This document shows, piece by piece, positions 1 through 9,530 of a stretch of 38,702 nt of DNA; positions within the stretch are counted from its first letter, which is position 1, and every line of letters starts with the position of its first letter. The notes beneath the pieces are model-generated. The model did no database searches. It worked only from the letters and a program-made list of their open reading frames with translations, and had not been told where the DNA came from. Made by a program: the position numbers and the translations under genes. The DNA is from Deltaproteobacteria bacterium (GTDB taxonomy: Bacteria; Desulfobacterota; Desulfarculia; Adiutricales; Adiutricaceae): NCBI GenBank assembly GCA_031270705.1, contig JAISWW010000231.1, forward strand, positions 1 to 38,702, given 5' to 3'.

Positions 1-108
1 ACTAACCAGGAGATGCTCCTTTATATGTTGGATCTCAAAGACGCGTTATATCTCGCCAACTCAGACAAGAAGGCCCTCCGAAAATGGGCCGACTCCCTTC
101 AAAAATGA
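1..108 (+). CDS. C-terminal fragment of a protein that begins left of the window (…TNQEMLLYMLDLKDALYLANSDKKALRKWADSLQK*)
   Basis: Frame 1 is open from base 1 to TGA at 106-108 and is followed by a GC-rich hairpin. No family recognised. Confidence 0.5.
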   Translation, partial: TNQEMLLYMLDLKDALYLANSDKKALRKWADSLQK

Positions 109-142
109 TTCCTAATTTCCGCCGAGAGCCCTCCTTAAAACG

Positions 143-167
143 CCCGCGTCTAAGTCTAGGACGCGGG
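143..167 (+). terminator. GC-rich stem-loop after the left-edge CDS (CCCGCGTC…GACGCGGG)
   Basis: 8-bp perfect inverted repeat (143-150/160-167), 35 bp after the stop codon; no clear T-tract. Confidence 0.45.
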
Positions 168-785
168 TGTGCCTTTAGCACAGGATTTAGCACATGTTTT
201 TGAGAGAATTAAGGGAAAACCTAGTAAAATCAACATGTTAAGAAAAAATGGAGTCTTCGAGTATAAAGGACAGTAACCTAAAGCTTAGGGTGGCCAGGCG
301 GCTTGGCTTGGCTACCCTAAAGGGAATTTCCGTAGATCGAGTAAAAAAGAAAGCTTATATCATTCTATATTATAATACCTAGGGAAGCTTTTATCAGGAA
401 GAAAAACGTTTGTTTTACGTGAAACAGGTAAATTTTTTTAAAATAAGTTTTTTATATAGATTTAGTAGACGATAATTGCCTTACTGTGTATTTTTGATAT
501 ACGAAAACTGCTTAAACACAGGTTGGGACTTTTGGCGAAGGCGTCAAGTTTTACGAAGCTCTTGACGAAGAAGAAAAAGAGGATATAATTAGCTTTATGA
601 TAAAAGAATAATAAAATTAAGTTTTTGGTAAAATTATTCTAAAAGGATCACTTTGTTAAAAAAAGTTTTTAAAACTTCGATTTTCTGGCCTAAAGACCTT
701 GATCATGACCTTGACCATTGAACGGTTTTGGGCTAATCTTTTCTAGTTCCATTATTGTTGGCCCTTTTTCCACAAGCGGTATTTT

Positions 786-1688
786 ATGTCTACAAAATAT
801 ATTTTGTTTCGGATTGAATTAAAGCGCTCGTCCCCAAAAATATGGCGTCGTTTTTTCGCGCCCGCGGATATAAAGCTGAGTGATTTTCACAATGTCCTCA
901 TTCGCGTGATGGGCTGGAATGGCTATCACCTATACGAGTTTAAAATCAGGGACGAGATCTTCTTTAATGCCGCCACCGATTATAAGGAGCTGTTCGGGCT
1001 GGACGAGGACGAGGTTGAGGATCTGTTCGACGAGGACGAGGACGATGATGATGATGAGCTTCTGTTCGACGAGGACGACGAAGAGGACGAAGAGGACGAA
1101 GAAGAGGATATCTTCGGCGCGATAGCCGCTCTGTTAGGCGGGCGACAAATATCCCCCACCAAACGCAAACGCTCGCGCGAAAGAGATACTAACGCTCGCC
1201 TAGATAGCTTGGGCCTGCGCAAGGGCAGCGTCATTCATTACGTCTATGACATGGGCGACTACTGGGAGCACGCGGTCAAAGTTATTGACCCTGACTACTC
1301 TCCACCGCCGGAGTTTCAAGGCGCGGCGGGCTGTTTGGCCGGCGAGGGAGGTTGCCCGCCTGAGGATTGTGGTGGAATCGACGCCTATTACGAAGATCTG
1401 GAATGGTTTCGGGAGATCATAAGCAAAGATGAGTCTAAGCTCACCGAGGAAGAGAGCCATTTAATGATGTTCTCGTTAGATTCTTGGGATCCTGACAACA
1501 TTGATTTCCCACAGATCAACCACGCGCTGGCCATGAGTTTTCCGTCCAGGTCAAGAAGCGAGCCAGTAAAGCCGCCAAAAAGCGAGCCAGGGAAGTCGGC
1601 TAAAAGTGGGCCAGGGAAGTCGCCAAAAAGTGGGGCAGGGAAGTCGCCAAAAAGCGGATCAGGGAAGCCGCCTAAAAAATCCAAGTAG
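786..1688 (+). CDS. Plasmid pRiA4b ORF-3 family protein with a poly-acidic insert and Lys/Pro/Ser-rich C-terminal repeats
   Basis: N-terminus YILFRIELKRSSPKIWRRFFAPADIKLSDFHNVLIRVMGWNGYHLYEF and YDMGDYWEHAVKV match the known family signature; the rest is low complexity. Confidence 0.8.
   Translation: MSTKYILFRIELKRSSPKIWRRFFAPADIKLSDFHNVLIRVMGWNGYHLYEFKIRDEIFFNAATDYKELFGLDEDEVEDLFDEDEDDDDDELLFDEDDEEDEEDEEEDIFGAIAALLGGRQISPTKRKRSRERDTNARLDSLGLRKGSVIHYVYDMGDYWEHAVKVIDPDYSPPPEFQGAAGCLAGEGGCPPEDCGGIDAYYEDLEWFREIISKDESKLTEEESHLMMFSLDSWDPDNIDFPQINHALAMSFPSRSRSEPVKPPKSEPGKSAKSGPGKSPKSGAGKSPKSGSGKPPKKSK
1569..1685 (+). repeat. 24-bp tandem coding repeat (about 4.8 copies; KSPKSGxG)
   Basis: Successive units aagccgccaaaaagcgagccaggg / aagtcggctaaaagtgggccaggg / aagtcgccaaaaagtggggcaggg / aagtcgccaaaaagcggatcaggg plus a partial unit. 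Confidence 0.85.
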
Positions 1689-2162
1689 CCTCGCTTAAAT
1701 CCTTAACCGCGCTGAGCGAAACTCTTTTAGATCGGCTAGGCTAACCGGGGTTATGTTTATCGTCACGTTACTTAGTTTTTCATGAAAATCGCTTTGATTA
1801 GGCTAAAATAATTGGTTATAATTTAGCGTGGAAAATGTTGTCTATCAGTTAAACGTTATTTTTATATCTTTTAGCGGATTTTTATATTTTTTTACAAATT
1901 ATAACTAGATAACTTAAGACTTTACTATTTTCTCTCCTAAAAACTATCTAGGATCTTAAAAACTCGAAAAAGCTTGGCTTAGGCCAAACTTTTAGCTGGG
2001 CCTTTCCAGCTCATTTGGCCTTCATGGCCTTACTGAGCCTCCTAGACTGGATCTCCTAGATTGGGCTCAAAATTAATCATTTTCCATTACAGATATATAT
2101 GATATAATTTTCTTTGGCTTAGATCCTCAGTAGAGGCGATCCTCGTTTTTTGGTGGCGATTT

Positions 2163-2996
2163 ATGGCTAGCGACATTTTAGAAGAATTTATCTTTGATTC
2201 TCGAGAGCATCTGGCCAACGCCGGAACTCAGTTAATGGCCCTGGAAAAAGATCCCCAATCCTTGGCTGACTTAAACGCCCTCATGGGCACTCTGCACACC
2301 ATTAAAGGCAACAGCGGCTTTCTCAACCAAAAAAATCTTTACAATCTTCTCCACGCCGCCGAGTCTCTTTTACAGACGGTCAGGGAGAACGCTTGCGCTT
2401 GTTCCACCGCCGTGGTGGAGAAACTTTTTCAGGTTTTAGACACGGTCGAAGTCATCTTGGACCGGTTAGAAAACGGGGAAAGCGACGAGGTGGACTGGCT
2501 GGCCACTTTAAGCGAGTCTTTAAAAGAATCCGAAGAAACCCTGGAAAGCTCCGCGCCTCAATCTGAGCCTACTGAGCGGCTGGCTAGCTCCGATCATTCT
2601 TATTATGACCATCTAGACTCAAATAATCCGCCTAGCTCTCTATTAGAGAGCGATTATAACCTGAAAGCCTTGGAGCCGCCTAGCCCAGGTCAGCTCTTGA
2701 CCTTAGCCAATGGTCAGTTGGCGGAGTTGGGTCAGGCTTTTTTGGCTAGCTGTCACGCCGCCATCTCGACCGGTCAGGCCAGCTTAGCTTTGGATTTAAC
2801 CAATTTAAGCCAATTTTCTAGCCCTGAGCTTGAACTCTTGGTTAGCCTAGGCCAGGCTTATGGCCCAGGCTTGGCTTTGGTCTTGGATCAAGAACAGCAA
2901 CCGGATTTTTTTCGGGTTTTGGAAGTTTGGGATCTGGTGGCTAGTTTTCGCTTATACCCTGACGCCCCCTCAGCCCTGTCCGCCCTAGGTCATTAG
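2163..2996 (+). CDS. Hpt (histidine phosphotransfer) domain protein with a STAS-like C-terminal domain
   Basis: N-terminal CheA P1-like Hpt motif LMGTLHTIKGNSGFL; C-terminal LALDLTNLSQFSSPELELLVSL…LALVLD…FFRVLEVWDLVASFRLYPDAPSALSAL resembles STAS domains. Confidence 0.75.
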   Translation: MASDILEEFIFDSREHLANAGTQLMALEKDPQSLADLNALMGTLHTIKGNSGFLNQKNLYNLLHAAESLLQTVRENACACSTAVVEKLFQVLDTVEVILDRLENGESDEVDWLATLSESLKESEETLESSAPQSEPTERLASSDHSYYDHLDSNNPPSSLLESDYNLKALEPPSPGQLLTLANGQLAELGQAFLASCHAAISTGQASLALDLTNLSQFSSPELELLVSLGQAYGPGLALVLDQEQQPDFFRVLEVWDLVASFRLYPDAPSALSALGH

Positions 2997-3109
2997 GGAG
3001 CTTAATTGAAATAGTTTATAGTTTGGCTAATCGCGCCTTTTTTTATGGCTTTGCGGCCTAAAGGTTTTTTTCGCCAATCTTAGAGGGTATTGGGCCTTTA
3101 GCCCCAAAA

Positions 3110-3171
3110 GGGAGCCTAGATTTAGGCTTCCAGATCCATCACTCCCCGTCCGCGGGGAGGCCTTAGGTGAT
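3110..3171 (+). promoter_or_regulatory. Leader hairpins directly upstream of the sugar operon
   Basis: GGAGCCTA…TAGGCTTCC stem, then CTCCCC(3142-3147)/GGGGAG(3154-3159) and ATCAC(3138-3142)/GTGAT(3167-3171), just before the ATG at 3174. Confidence 0.4.
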
Positions 3172-3173
3172 TT

Positions 3174-4781
3174 ATGTCGGAATTATCGCGTCGACCCAAA
3201 GTGGCCGTAATTGGGGCTGGCTATTGGGGTCGGAATCTGGTTCGCAACTTTTGGCAACTCGGGGCTTTAAAAGCGGTGGTCGACTCCAATGAGGCCATTT
3301 TAGACGGCGTTCGTCAGGAATATCCAGGCGTTACCATCGTGGCCAGCCTTGAGGAAGCCTTAAAGGATCCAGAACTTAAGGGAGTGGTCATCGCCACGCC
3401 CCCACGTCTCCACGCGGAACAGACCATTATGGCCTTAAAGGCCGGCAAAGACGTTTTAGTGGAAAAACCCTTGGCTTTGGCCTTTGAGGATGGCCGTCAG
3501 ATGGTCGCCTTGGCTGAGGAAAAACAAGCCATCCTCATGGTCGATCACATCTTAAATCGTCATCCCGCCGTCATCCGTCTCAAAGAAATCGTCCATTCTG
3601 GGGAATTGGGCCGGATCTGTCACGTCTATTCCCGGCGACTCAATTTTGGGCGGATTAGGCGCGAGGGCAAAGCTTTGTGGGATCTGGCCCCCCATGATAT
3701 CAGCCTCATAATGAATCTTTTGGGCTCCTTGCCTGTCTCGGTTCAATGCTATGGCGGCAGTTATTTCGCCCCAGGCGTCCAAGACGTGGCTGACGCGGAT
3801 TTGGTTTTTCCCATGGGCATTAAAGCTCACATTTCCGTCTCTTGGCTGAACCCGGTGAAAGAACAGCGTCTAGTCCTGGTGGGCCTAGACAAGATGGCCG
3901 TTTTTGAGGATTCGGCTCCCTGGTCGGATAAGCTGGTTTTATATTCCTATCGCCTTAAGTGGCGGGGTCTGGAGCCAGAAGCGGAAATGGCCAAGCCAGA
4001 AAAGATTGAGCTCCAACCCAAAGAACCCTTAAAAGAGCAATGCCTAGCCTTTTTGGCGGCCATAGAGACGCGGATTCCGCCGACGGATTCCCACGCTTTG
4101 GAAGGCCTACAAGTTTTGGGCGTTTTAACGGCCCTGGATCGCTCTTTAGAGGAATCAAGGCCGCAGATCATGAAGCTCGACGATCCCGTGAGCGAGTTTC
4201 AGACTAAAAAGATCGAGCCTGGCCCTGGCTACTCGGCTCATCCCACCGCCGTGGTCGATTCCGATACCGTCATTGGCCCAGGCTCAAGAATTTGGCATTT
4301 TTCTCATATCCTCCAAGGCTCTATGATTGGCCCTGATTGCAATATAGGCCAAAACGTCGTCATTGGGCCTCGGGTCAAGGTTGGGCGAGGGTGCAAAATT
4401 CAAAATAATGTCTCCATCTATGAGGGAGTGGAACTCGAGGATGACGTTTTTTGTGGGCCAAGCGTGGTATTTACCAATGTTTTCAATCCCCGGGCTTTTA
4501 TTCGCCGGATGAGCGAAATGCGCCCCACTTTAATTAAGGCTGGGGCTTCCATTGGGGCCAACGCCACCATAGTTTGCGGTCACGTCTTAGGCGAATATTC
4601 CTTTATCGCGGCTGGGGCGGTGGTCACTACTGACGTTTTGCCCTACGCTCTTATGAAAGGCGTGCCCGCTCGGCGAACGGGTTGGGTCTGCCGGTGTGGC
4701 GAAAAATTAGGCGAAGAGCTTAAATGCCAGATTTGTGGTCTGGCTTATCAAAAAGAGCGACAGGGTATCAAACCCTTATGA
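3174..4781 (+). CDS. Bifunctional Gfo/Idh/MocA oxidoreductase (WbpB/WlbA-like) fused to a left-handed beta-helix N-acetyltransferase (WbpD/WlbB-like)
   Basis: N-terminal [17 protein letters not shown] and VEKPLAL (Gfo/Idh/MocA); C-terminal hexapeptide repeats ([20 protein letters not shown]…) and a terminal Cys4 motif [17 protein letters not shown]. Confidence 0.88.
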   Translation: MSELSRRPKVAVIGAGYWGRNLVRNFWQLGALKAVVDSNEAILDGVRQEYPGVTIVASLEEALKDPELKGVVIATPPRLHAEQTIMALKAGKDVLVEKPLALAFEDGRQMVALAEEKQAILMVDHILNRHPAVIRLKEIVHSGELGRICHVYSRRLNFGRIRREGKALWDLAPHDISLIMNLLGSLPVSVQCYGGSYFAPGVQDVADADLVFPMGIKAHISVSWLNPVKEQRLVLVGLDKMAVFEDSAPWSDKLVLYSYRLKWRGLEPEAEMAKPEKIELQPKEPLKEQCLAFLAAIETRIPPTDSHALEGLQVLGVLTALDRSLEESRPQIMKLDDPVSEFQTKKIEPGPGYSAHPTAVVDSDTVIGPGSRIWHFSHILQGSMIGPDCNIGQNVVIGPRVKVGRGCKIQNNVSIYEGVELEDDVFCGPSVVFTNVFNPRAFIRRMSEMRPTLIKAGASIGANATIVCGHVLGEYSFIAAGAVVTTDVLPYALMKGVPARRTGWVCRCGEKLGEELKCQICGLAYQKERQGIKPL

Positions 4782-4794
4782 CAAAGGAGCGTTG

Positions 4795-5943
4795 ATGGAT
4801 CCGACGCCGTTTATTGATCTGAAAGCCCAATTCTTGGCTTTAAGGCCGCAAATTGAAAAGGCCCTTGTAAATGTCGCCGCCGCGACCCAGTTCATTGGCG
4901 GGCCGGAAGTGGGCCAGCTGGAGAAAGCCTTAGCCGCTTTTGTGGGCGGCGGCGAAGTCATTGGTTGCGCGAACGGCACCGACGCGTTGACGCTCCCGCT
5001 TTTGGCTTGGGAAGTGGGCCCTGGGGACGCGGTTTTTTGCCCCAGCTTTACCTTTGTGGCCACCGCTGAGGTCGTGGCTTTAAGGGGAGCGACCCCTATC
5101 TTTGTGGATGTGGATCCTCAGACTTATAACCTCTCCCCAGAGGATCTGGAGCGCAAGATCCAGTTGGTTTTTAAAAAGGGCCGCTTAAAGCCTAAAGTGG
5201 TTATCCCCGTGGATCTGTTTGGTTTGCCCGCCGATTTTCCGGCCATAAAAGCCATAGCCAAAAAATTCGATATCTTGGTTTTGGAGGACGCGGCTCAAGG
5301 GTTTGGCGGGGAGATTTTCGGTCAAAAGGCTGGCCTTTTGGCCGACGCGGGAGCCACTAGTTTTTTCCCGGCCAAGCCTTTGGGTTGCTATGGCGATGGC
5401 GGCGCGGTTCTGGTTCGCGATCCCCATCTGGCCGAAGTCATTAGGAGCTCGCGAAGCCATGGTCAAGGCTCTTCTAAGTACGAGCATGTCCGCTTAGGCG
5501 TAAACTCGCGCTTAGATACTTTGCAAGCGGCTATTCTTTTGGAGAAACTGAGCGTTTTTCCTAATGAATTAGAGGCTCGTCAAAAAGTGGCTCAAGGTTA
5601 CAACGAGCTTTTGTCAGACCAAATCATTAAGCCAGTAGTTCCTGAAGGCTACTATTCGGCTTGGGCTCAGTACACCGTTAGAGTTCCGGCTCAATTAAGA
5701 TCAGGCTTAATTCAATATCTAAAAGAGGCGGGCGTCCCAGCCAATATCTATTATCCTTTGGGGCTCCACCAACAACCGTATTATAAACAATTGGCTGGAA
5801 AAGACTTTGACGCCTCTTGCCCGGAAACGGAAAAGGCCGCTTTGGAAGTTTTAAGTTTGCCAATGCATCCTTACCTGTCCGACGAAACTTTGGCCAGGAT
5901 CAGCTCTTTGGTCAATCAAGGGCTAGAATTGGGGGCGAAATAA
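4795..5943 (+). CDS. wbpE: DegT/DnrJ/EryC1/StrS aminotransferase (WbpE-like)
   Basis: [62 protein letters not shown] at 4795 follows AAAGGAG; the ORF-track start at 4735 lies inside the upstream gene. Confidence 0.88.
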   Translation: MDPTPFIDLKAQFLALRPQIEKALVNVAAATQFIGGPEVGQLEKALAAFVGGGEVIGCANGTDALTLPLLAWEVGPGDAVFCPSFTFVATAEVVALRGATPIFVDVDPQTYNLSPEDLERKIQLVFKKGRLKPKVVIPVDLFGLPADFPAIKAIAKKFDILVLEDAAQGFGGEIFGQKAGLLADAGATSFFPAKPLGCYGDGGAVLVRDPHLAEVIRSSRSHGQGSSKYEHVRLGVNSRLDTLQAAILLEKLSVFPNELEARQKVAQGYNELLSDQIIKPVVPEGYYSAWAQYTVRVPAQLRSGLIQYLKEAGVPANIYYPLGLHQQPYYKQLAGKDFDASCPETEKAALEVLSLPMHPYLSDETLARISSLVNQGLELGAK

Positions 5944-7250
5944 TGTCTGACCACGAAATCAAGTTGCTCAAAAAGATCTCTGATTTTAAGGCCGTTGTTT
6001 CCATCGTGGGCTTAGGCTATGTGGGCTTGCCATTGGCTTTGTCGTTCGCGGAAAGCGGGTTTCAGGTTTTGGGCCTAGACGTGGACGCGGAAAAGGTCAA
6101 AAAGATCGCCCGGCGGGAATCTTACATCGGGCACATTAAGTCTCAGCGCTTAAAAGAGGCGGCTAGTCGCTTTTCGGCGGCCACGGATTTTTCTTTGGCC
6201 CAGGAAGCCGACGCTATCTTAATTTGCGTCCCCACTCCTTTAACCAAGCACCGCGAGCCGGATCTCTCCTATGTCGAGGGCACCTTGCGCTCCCTTTTGC
6301 CGCATTTAAGGGCCGGGCAAGTTCTCTCTTTGGAAAGCACCACCTATCCTGGCACCACGGACGAGATTATTAAGCCGCCCATTGAGGCTAAAGGCTTAAC
6401 CGTGGGCCAAGACTATTTTCTGGTTTATTCCCCTGAGCGCGAGGATCCCGCTAACCCCGACTTTACGACCAAAACCATCCCCAAAGTCTTAGGCGGAACC
6501 ACCCCGGCTTGCGCTCGGGTGGGACGGGCTCTCTATGGCCAGGTCATTGAAAAGGTCGTGACCGTCAGCTCCACCCAAGCCGCGGAATTGACCAAACTGT
6601 TGGAGAACATTTACCGGGCCGTTAATATTGGTTTGGTGAATGAGCTAAAAGTTGTGGCCGACAGCATGGGGTTGGACATCCACGAGGTCATTCGGGCCGC
6701 GGCCACCAAACCCTTTGGCTTTACGCCTTTTTATCCTGGCCCAGGCTTAGGCGGCCACTGCATCCCCATTGATCCTTTTTATTTAACTTGGAAAGCTCGG
6801 GCTTATGGGCACCACACGCGCTTTATTGAGCTGGCCGGCGACGTCAATTGCCGGATGCCTAATTATGTGGTCGATAAGATCATTTTTGGCCTCAACCAAA
6901 GAGCCAAACCCTTAAAGGGTTCCAAGATTTTGTTATTGGGCATGGCTTACAAGAAAAACGTCGAGGACATGCGCGAATCCCCATCTTTGGAGATTTTAAG
7001 CTTATTGACCAGCTCTGGGGCTTTGGTGGAGTATAGCGACCCGCACATTCCGGTTCTGCCCCGAACTAGGCGCTTTAATTTTGAGCTCAAATCCTGGCCT
7101 TTAACCGCCGAGACCTTAGAGAGCCAAGACGCGGTGGTTCTTTTAACCGACCATGACGCTTTTAACCATGAGCTGATTTTAAAGAGCTCGCCCTTATTGA
7201 TCGACGCTCGCGGGGTCTTCCAAACTGGGCCCACGGTCATTAAAGCCTAA
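5943..7250 (+). CDS. wbpA: UDP-N-acetyl-D-glucosamine 6-dehydrogenase (WbpA-type nucleotide sugar dehydrogenase)
   Basis: [56 protein letters not shown]. The likely start is the ATG at 5943, overlapping the upstream stop (TAATG); the track start at 5817 is too early. Confidence 0.92.
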   Translation: MSDHEIKLLKKISDFKAVVSIVGLGYVGLPLALSFAESGFQVLGLDVDAEKVKKIARRESYIGHIKSQRLKEAASRFSAATDFSLAQEADAILICVPTPLTKHREPDLSYVEGTLRSLLPHLRAGQVLSLESTTYPGTTDEIIKPPIEAKGLTVGQDYFLVYSPEREDPANPDFTTKTIPKVLGGTTPACARVGRALYGQVIEKVVTVSSTQAAELTKLLENIYRAVNIGLVNELKVVADSMGLDIHEVIRAAATKPFGFTPFYPGPGLGGHCIPIDPFYLTWKARAYGHHTRFIELAGDVNCRMPNYVVDKIIFGLNQRAKPLKGSKILLLGMAYKKNVEDMRESPSLEILSLLTSSGALVEYSDPHIPVLPRTRRFNFELKSWPLTAETLESQDAVVLLTDHDAFNHELILKSSPLLIDARGVFQTGPTVIKA

Positions 7251-7284
7251 GCCTTTAACAAAACTTGGGAGCCTCTTTAGCGGA

Positions 7285-7337
7285 ATTGGCCAGAGGCGAG
7301 CTTTGGCCTCTTAGGGCTGGCTTTTTGGTTTTTTTGG
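7285..7337 (+). terminator. Probable rho-independent terminator after the sugar operon
   Basis: AGAGGC…GCCTCT stem followed by T-rich sequence (ctttttggtttttttgg). Confidence 0.5.
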
Positions 7338-7513
7338 CTTAGCCTTGAGGCTGAGGATTTTAGGGCTTTTCTAAAACCCAAAAAATATTCTATAATTGTC
7401 CCTATTGTAAACCCTATCAATCTTGCCCAGTCAGGTGGCCTATTTTGGCTAGGCTGACGTTTTTTCCTTTTTTTTAGTCATTTGGCTTTTTTAGGATTTT
7501 TTAGGAGGTAATC

Positions 7514-9502
7514 ATGTCCGAATCGGTCTATAACCGCAAGGATCGGGCTTCAGTCGACACCTTAAGGCTTTTGGCCGTGGACATGGTGGAAAAGGCTCAA
7601 AGCGGCCACCCAGGCTTACCATTAGGAGCCGCGCCGCTTTTGTATGTCTTGTGGACAAGATTTTTAAAGCGCGATCCTTTGGCCCCCAACTGGCCCAACC
7701 GTGACCGCTTTATCCTTTCGCCTGGCCATGGCTCGGCTCTTTTGTACGCCCTTTTGCATCTTTGTGGTTATGGCCTCGCCATAGATGATCTCAAAAATTT
7801 TCGGCAGTGGGGTTCCTTGACTCCGGGTCACCCGGAAAGGGATGTCACGCCAGGCGTTGAGGTCTCCACTGGGCCTTTGGGGCATGGTTTGGCCATGGGC
7901 GTGGGTTTAGCCATGGGCGAGCGTTTTATGGCCGCCAAATTCAATAAGCCCGACTTTAAGCTCTTTGACCACCACGTTTACGCTTTGGTTTCCGATGGGG
8001 ATTTGATGGAGGGCGTGGCTAGCGAAGCGGCTTCTTTGGCCGGAACCCAGGCTTTAGGCCGTCTTATCTACCTTTATGACGACAACCACATGACCATTGA
8101 GGGCAATACGGATCTGGCCTTTACCGAGGATGTTCGGGCGCGATTTTTAGCCTATGGCTGGCAAGTCATCGTCGTGGCTGATGGCAATGATCTTTTGAGC
8201 GTTCATCTAGCCTTGGAAAACGCCGAGCGCGATCTCGGCAAACCCTCCTTGATTATGTGCCGGACAGTTTTGGGCGCGGGGAGCCCCAAATCCAACACCT
8301 CCAAAGCCCACGGCGAGCCTTTGGGCGCCGAGGGCTTGGCCGAGACGAGGCGGTTTTATGGCTATGGCGATCAAGAGCCTTTTTTTGTGGATGAGCGGGT
8401 GGCCAAAAATTTTCAAACTAGATCGCGGGCCTGTGTCCCGGATCGCTTGGCTTGGGAAGAGCTCTTAAAGCAATACGCTGAAAAGTTTCCCGAGGATTAC
8501 GCGGAGTTAACAAGGCGTTGGGCCGGTAATTTGCCTGATTTGGGGCCTTCTTTGACTTTTGGGGAAAAACCTATAGCCACTCGGACAGCCTCAAGCTTGG
8601 TCTTAAACGATTTGGCCAAAAAACTGCCGGAGATCATCGGAGGTAGCGCCGATCTGGGCCCTTCCAATAAAACTGTTTTGGAGGGTTTAGGCTCCTTTTT
8701 GCCCTTAACGCCAGAAGGCCGCAACATCCATTTTGGGGTTCGCGAGCACGCCATGGGGGCGGTGGTCAATGGCTTGGCTTTGTATCAAGGCCTAAGGCCT
8801 TATTGCTCGACCTTTTTGTCCTTTTCCGATTTCGCTCGCCCGAGTTTGCGCTTAGCCGCGTTGATGGGCTTAAAAGTCATCCACATTTACACGCACGATA
8901 GCGTTGGGGTAGGGGAAGACGGGCCCACCCATCAGCCCATTGAGCAACTGACTTCCTTAAGGCTTTTGCCGAGGGTCACGGTCATTAGGCCAGCCGACGC
9001 CTATGAGACCGCGGCTTTGTGGCCGGTGATCCTAGAGCGTAAGGAACCGGTGGCTTTGGTTTTGTCGCGTCAGGATTTGCCAATTTTATCGCCCACGGCT
9101 TATCCAGCCATCCTAACTGGCCCAGCTCGGGGTGGTTATGTTCTCTCGGATTCCGAAGGGGAGCCAGAAGCCATAATTATCGCCACTGGCTCGGAAGTGG
9201 CTTTGGCTTTGGCCGCCCAGAAGCTTCTTTTAGGCCAGAAAAGGGTTAGGGTCGTCTCGCTTCCTTCCTGGGAGCTATTTGACGAAAACGACCAATCTTA
9301 TCGCGAGAGCGTTCTGCCAGAGCGGATCGAAAAACGCCTCGGCCTGGAAGCGGGTTTGTCCATAGGTTGGTCGCGTTATCTGGGGCCAAAGGGGCAAATG
9401 GTTTCCGTGGAAGATTATGGTCGCTCGGCTCCAGCCCAAAAACTCTTTGAGGAGTTGGGCTTTACTCCGGAAAATATCGCGGCCAGGGTTTTAGGGCTTT
9501 AA
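7514..9502 (+). CDS. tkt: Transketolase
   Basis: GHPGLPLGAAPLLYVLW, FILSPGHGSALLYALLHL, GDGDLMEG-type TPP motif (SDGDLMEGVASEAASLAG), GVREHAMGAVVNGLALY, EDGPTHQPIEQL; RBS AGGAGG before the ATG. Confidence 0.97.
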   Translation: MSESVYNRKDRASVDTLRLLAVDMVEKAQSGHPGLPLGAAPLLYVLWTRFLKRDPLAPNWPNRDRFILSPGHGSALLYALLHLCGYGLAIDDLKNFRQWGSLTPGHPERDVTPGVEVSTGPLGHGLAMGVGLAMGERFMAAKFNKPDFKLFDHHVYALVSDGDLMEGVASEAASLAGTQALGRLIYLYDDNHMTIEGNTDLAFTEDVRARFLAYGWQVIVVADGNDLLSVHLALENAERDLGKPSLIMCRTVLGAGSPKSNTSKAHGEPLGAEGLAETRRFYGYGDQEPFFVDERVAKNFQTRSRACVPDRLAWEELLKQYAEKFPEDYAELTRRWAGNLPDLGPSLTFGEKPIATRTASSLVLNDLAKKLPEIIGGSADLGPSNKTVLEGLGSFLPLTPEGRNIHFGVREHAMGAVVNGLALYQGLRPYCSTFLSFSDFARPSLRLAALMGLKVIHIYTHDSVGVGEDGPTHQPIEQLTSLRLLPRVTVIRPADAYETAALWPVILERKEPVALVLSRQDLPILSPTAYPAILTGPARGGYVLSDSEGEPEAIIIATGSEVALALAAQKLLLGQKRVRVVSLPSWELFDENDQSYRESVLPERIEKRLGLEAGLSIGWSRYLGPKGQMVSVEDYGRSAPAQKLFEELGFTPENIAARVLGL

Positions 9503-9530
9503 GGGTTTAGGCGCTAGGTTTTTAGGTTTC

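Noticed and set aside
980-1234. Minus-strand ORF encoding a poly-serine protein
   Set aside because: Mirror image of the GAC/GAG acidic tract of the pRiA4b-type gene; composition artefact.
7391-7396. TATAAT upstream of transketolase as a promoter
   Set aside because: No convincing -35 at 16-18 bp spacing; not enough support.
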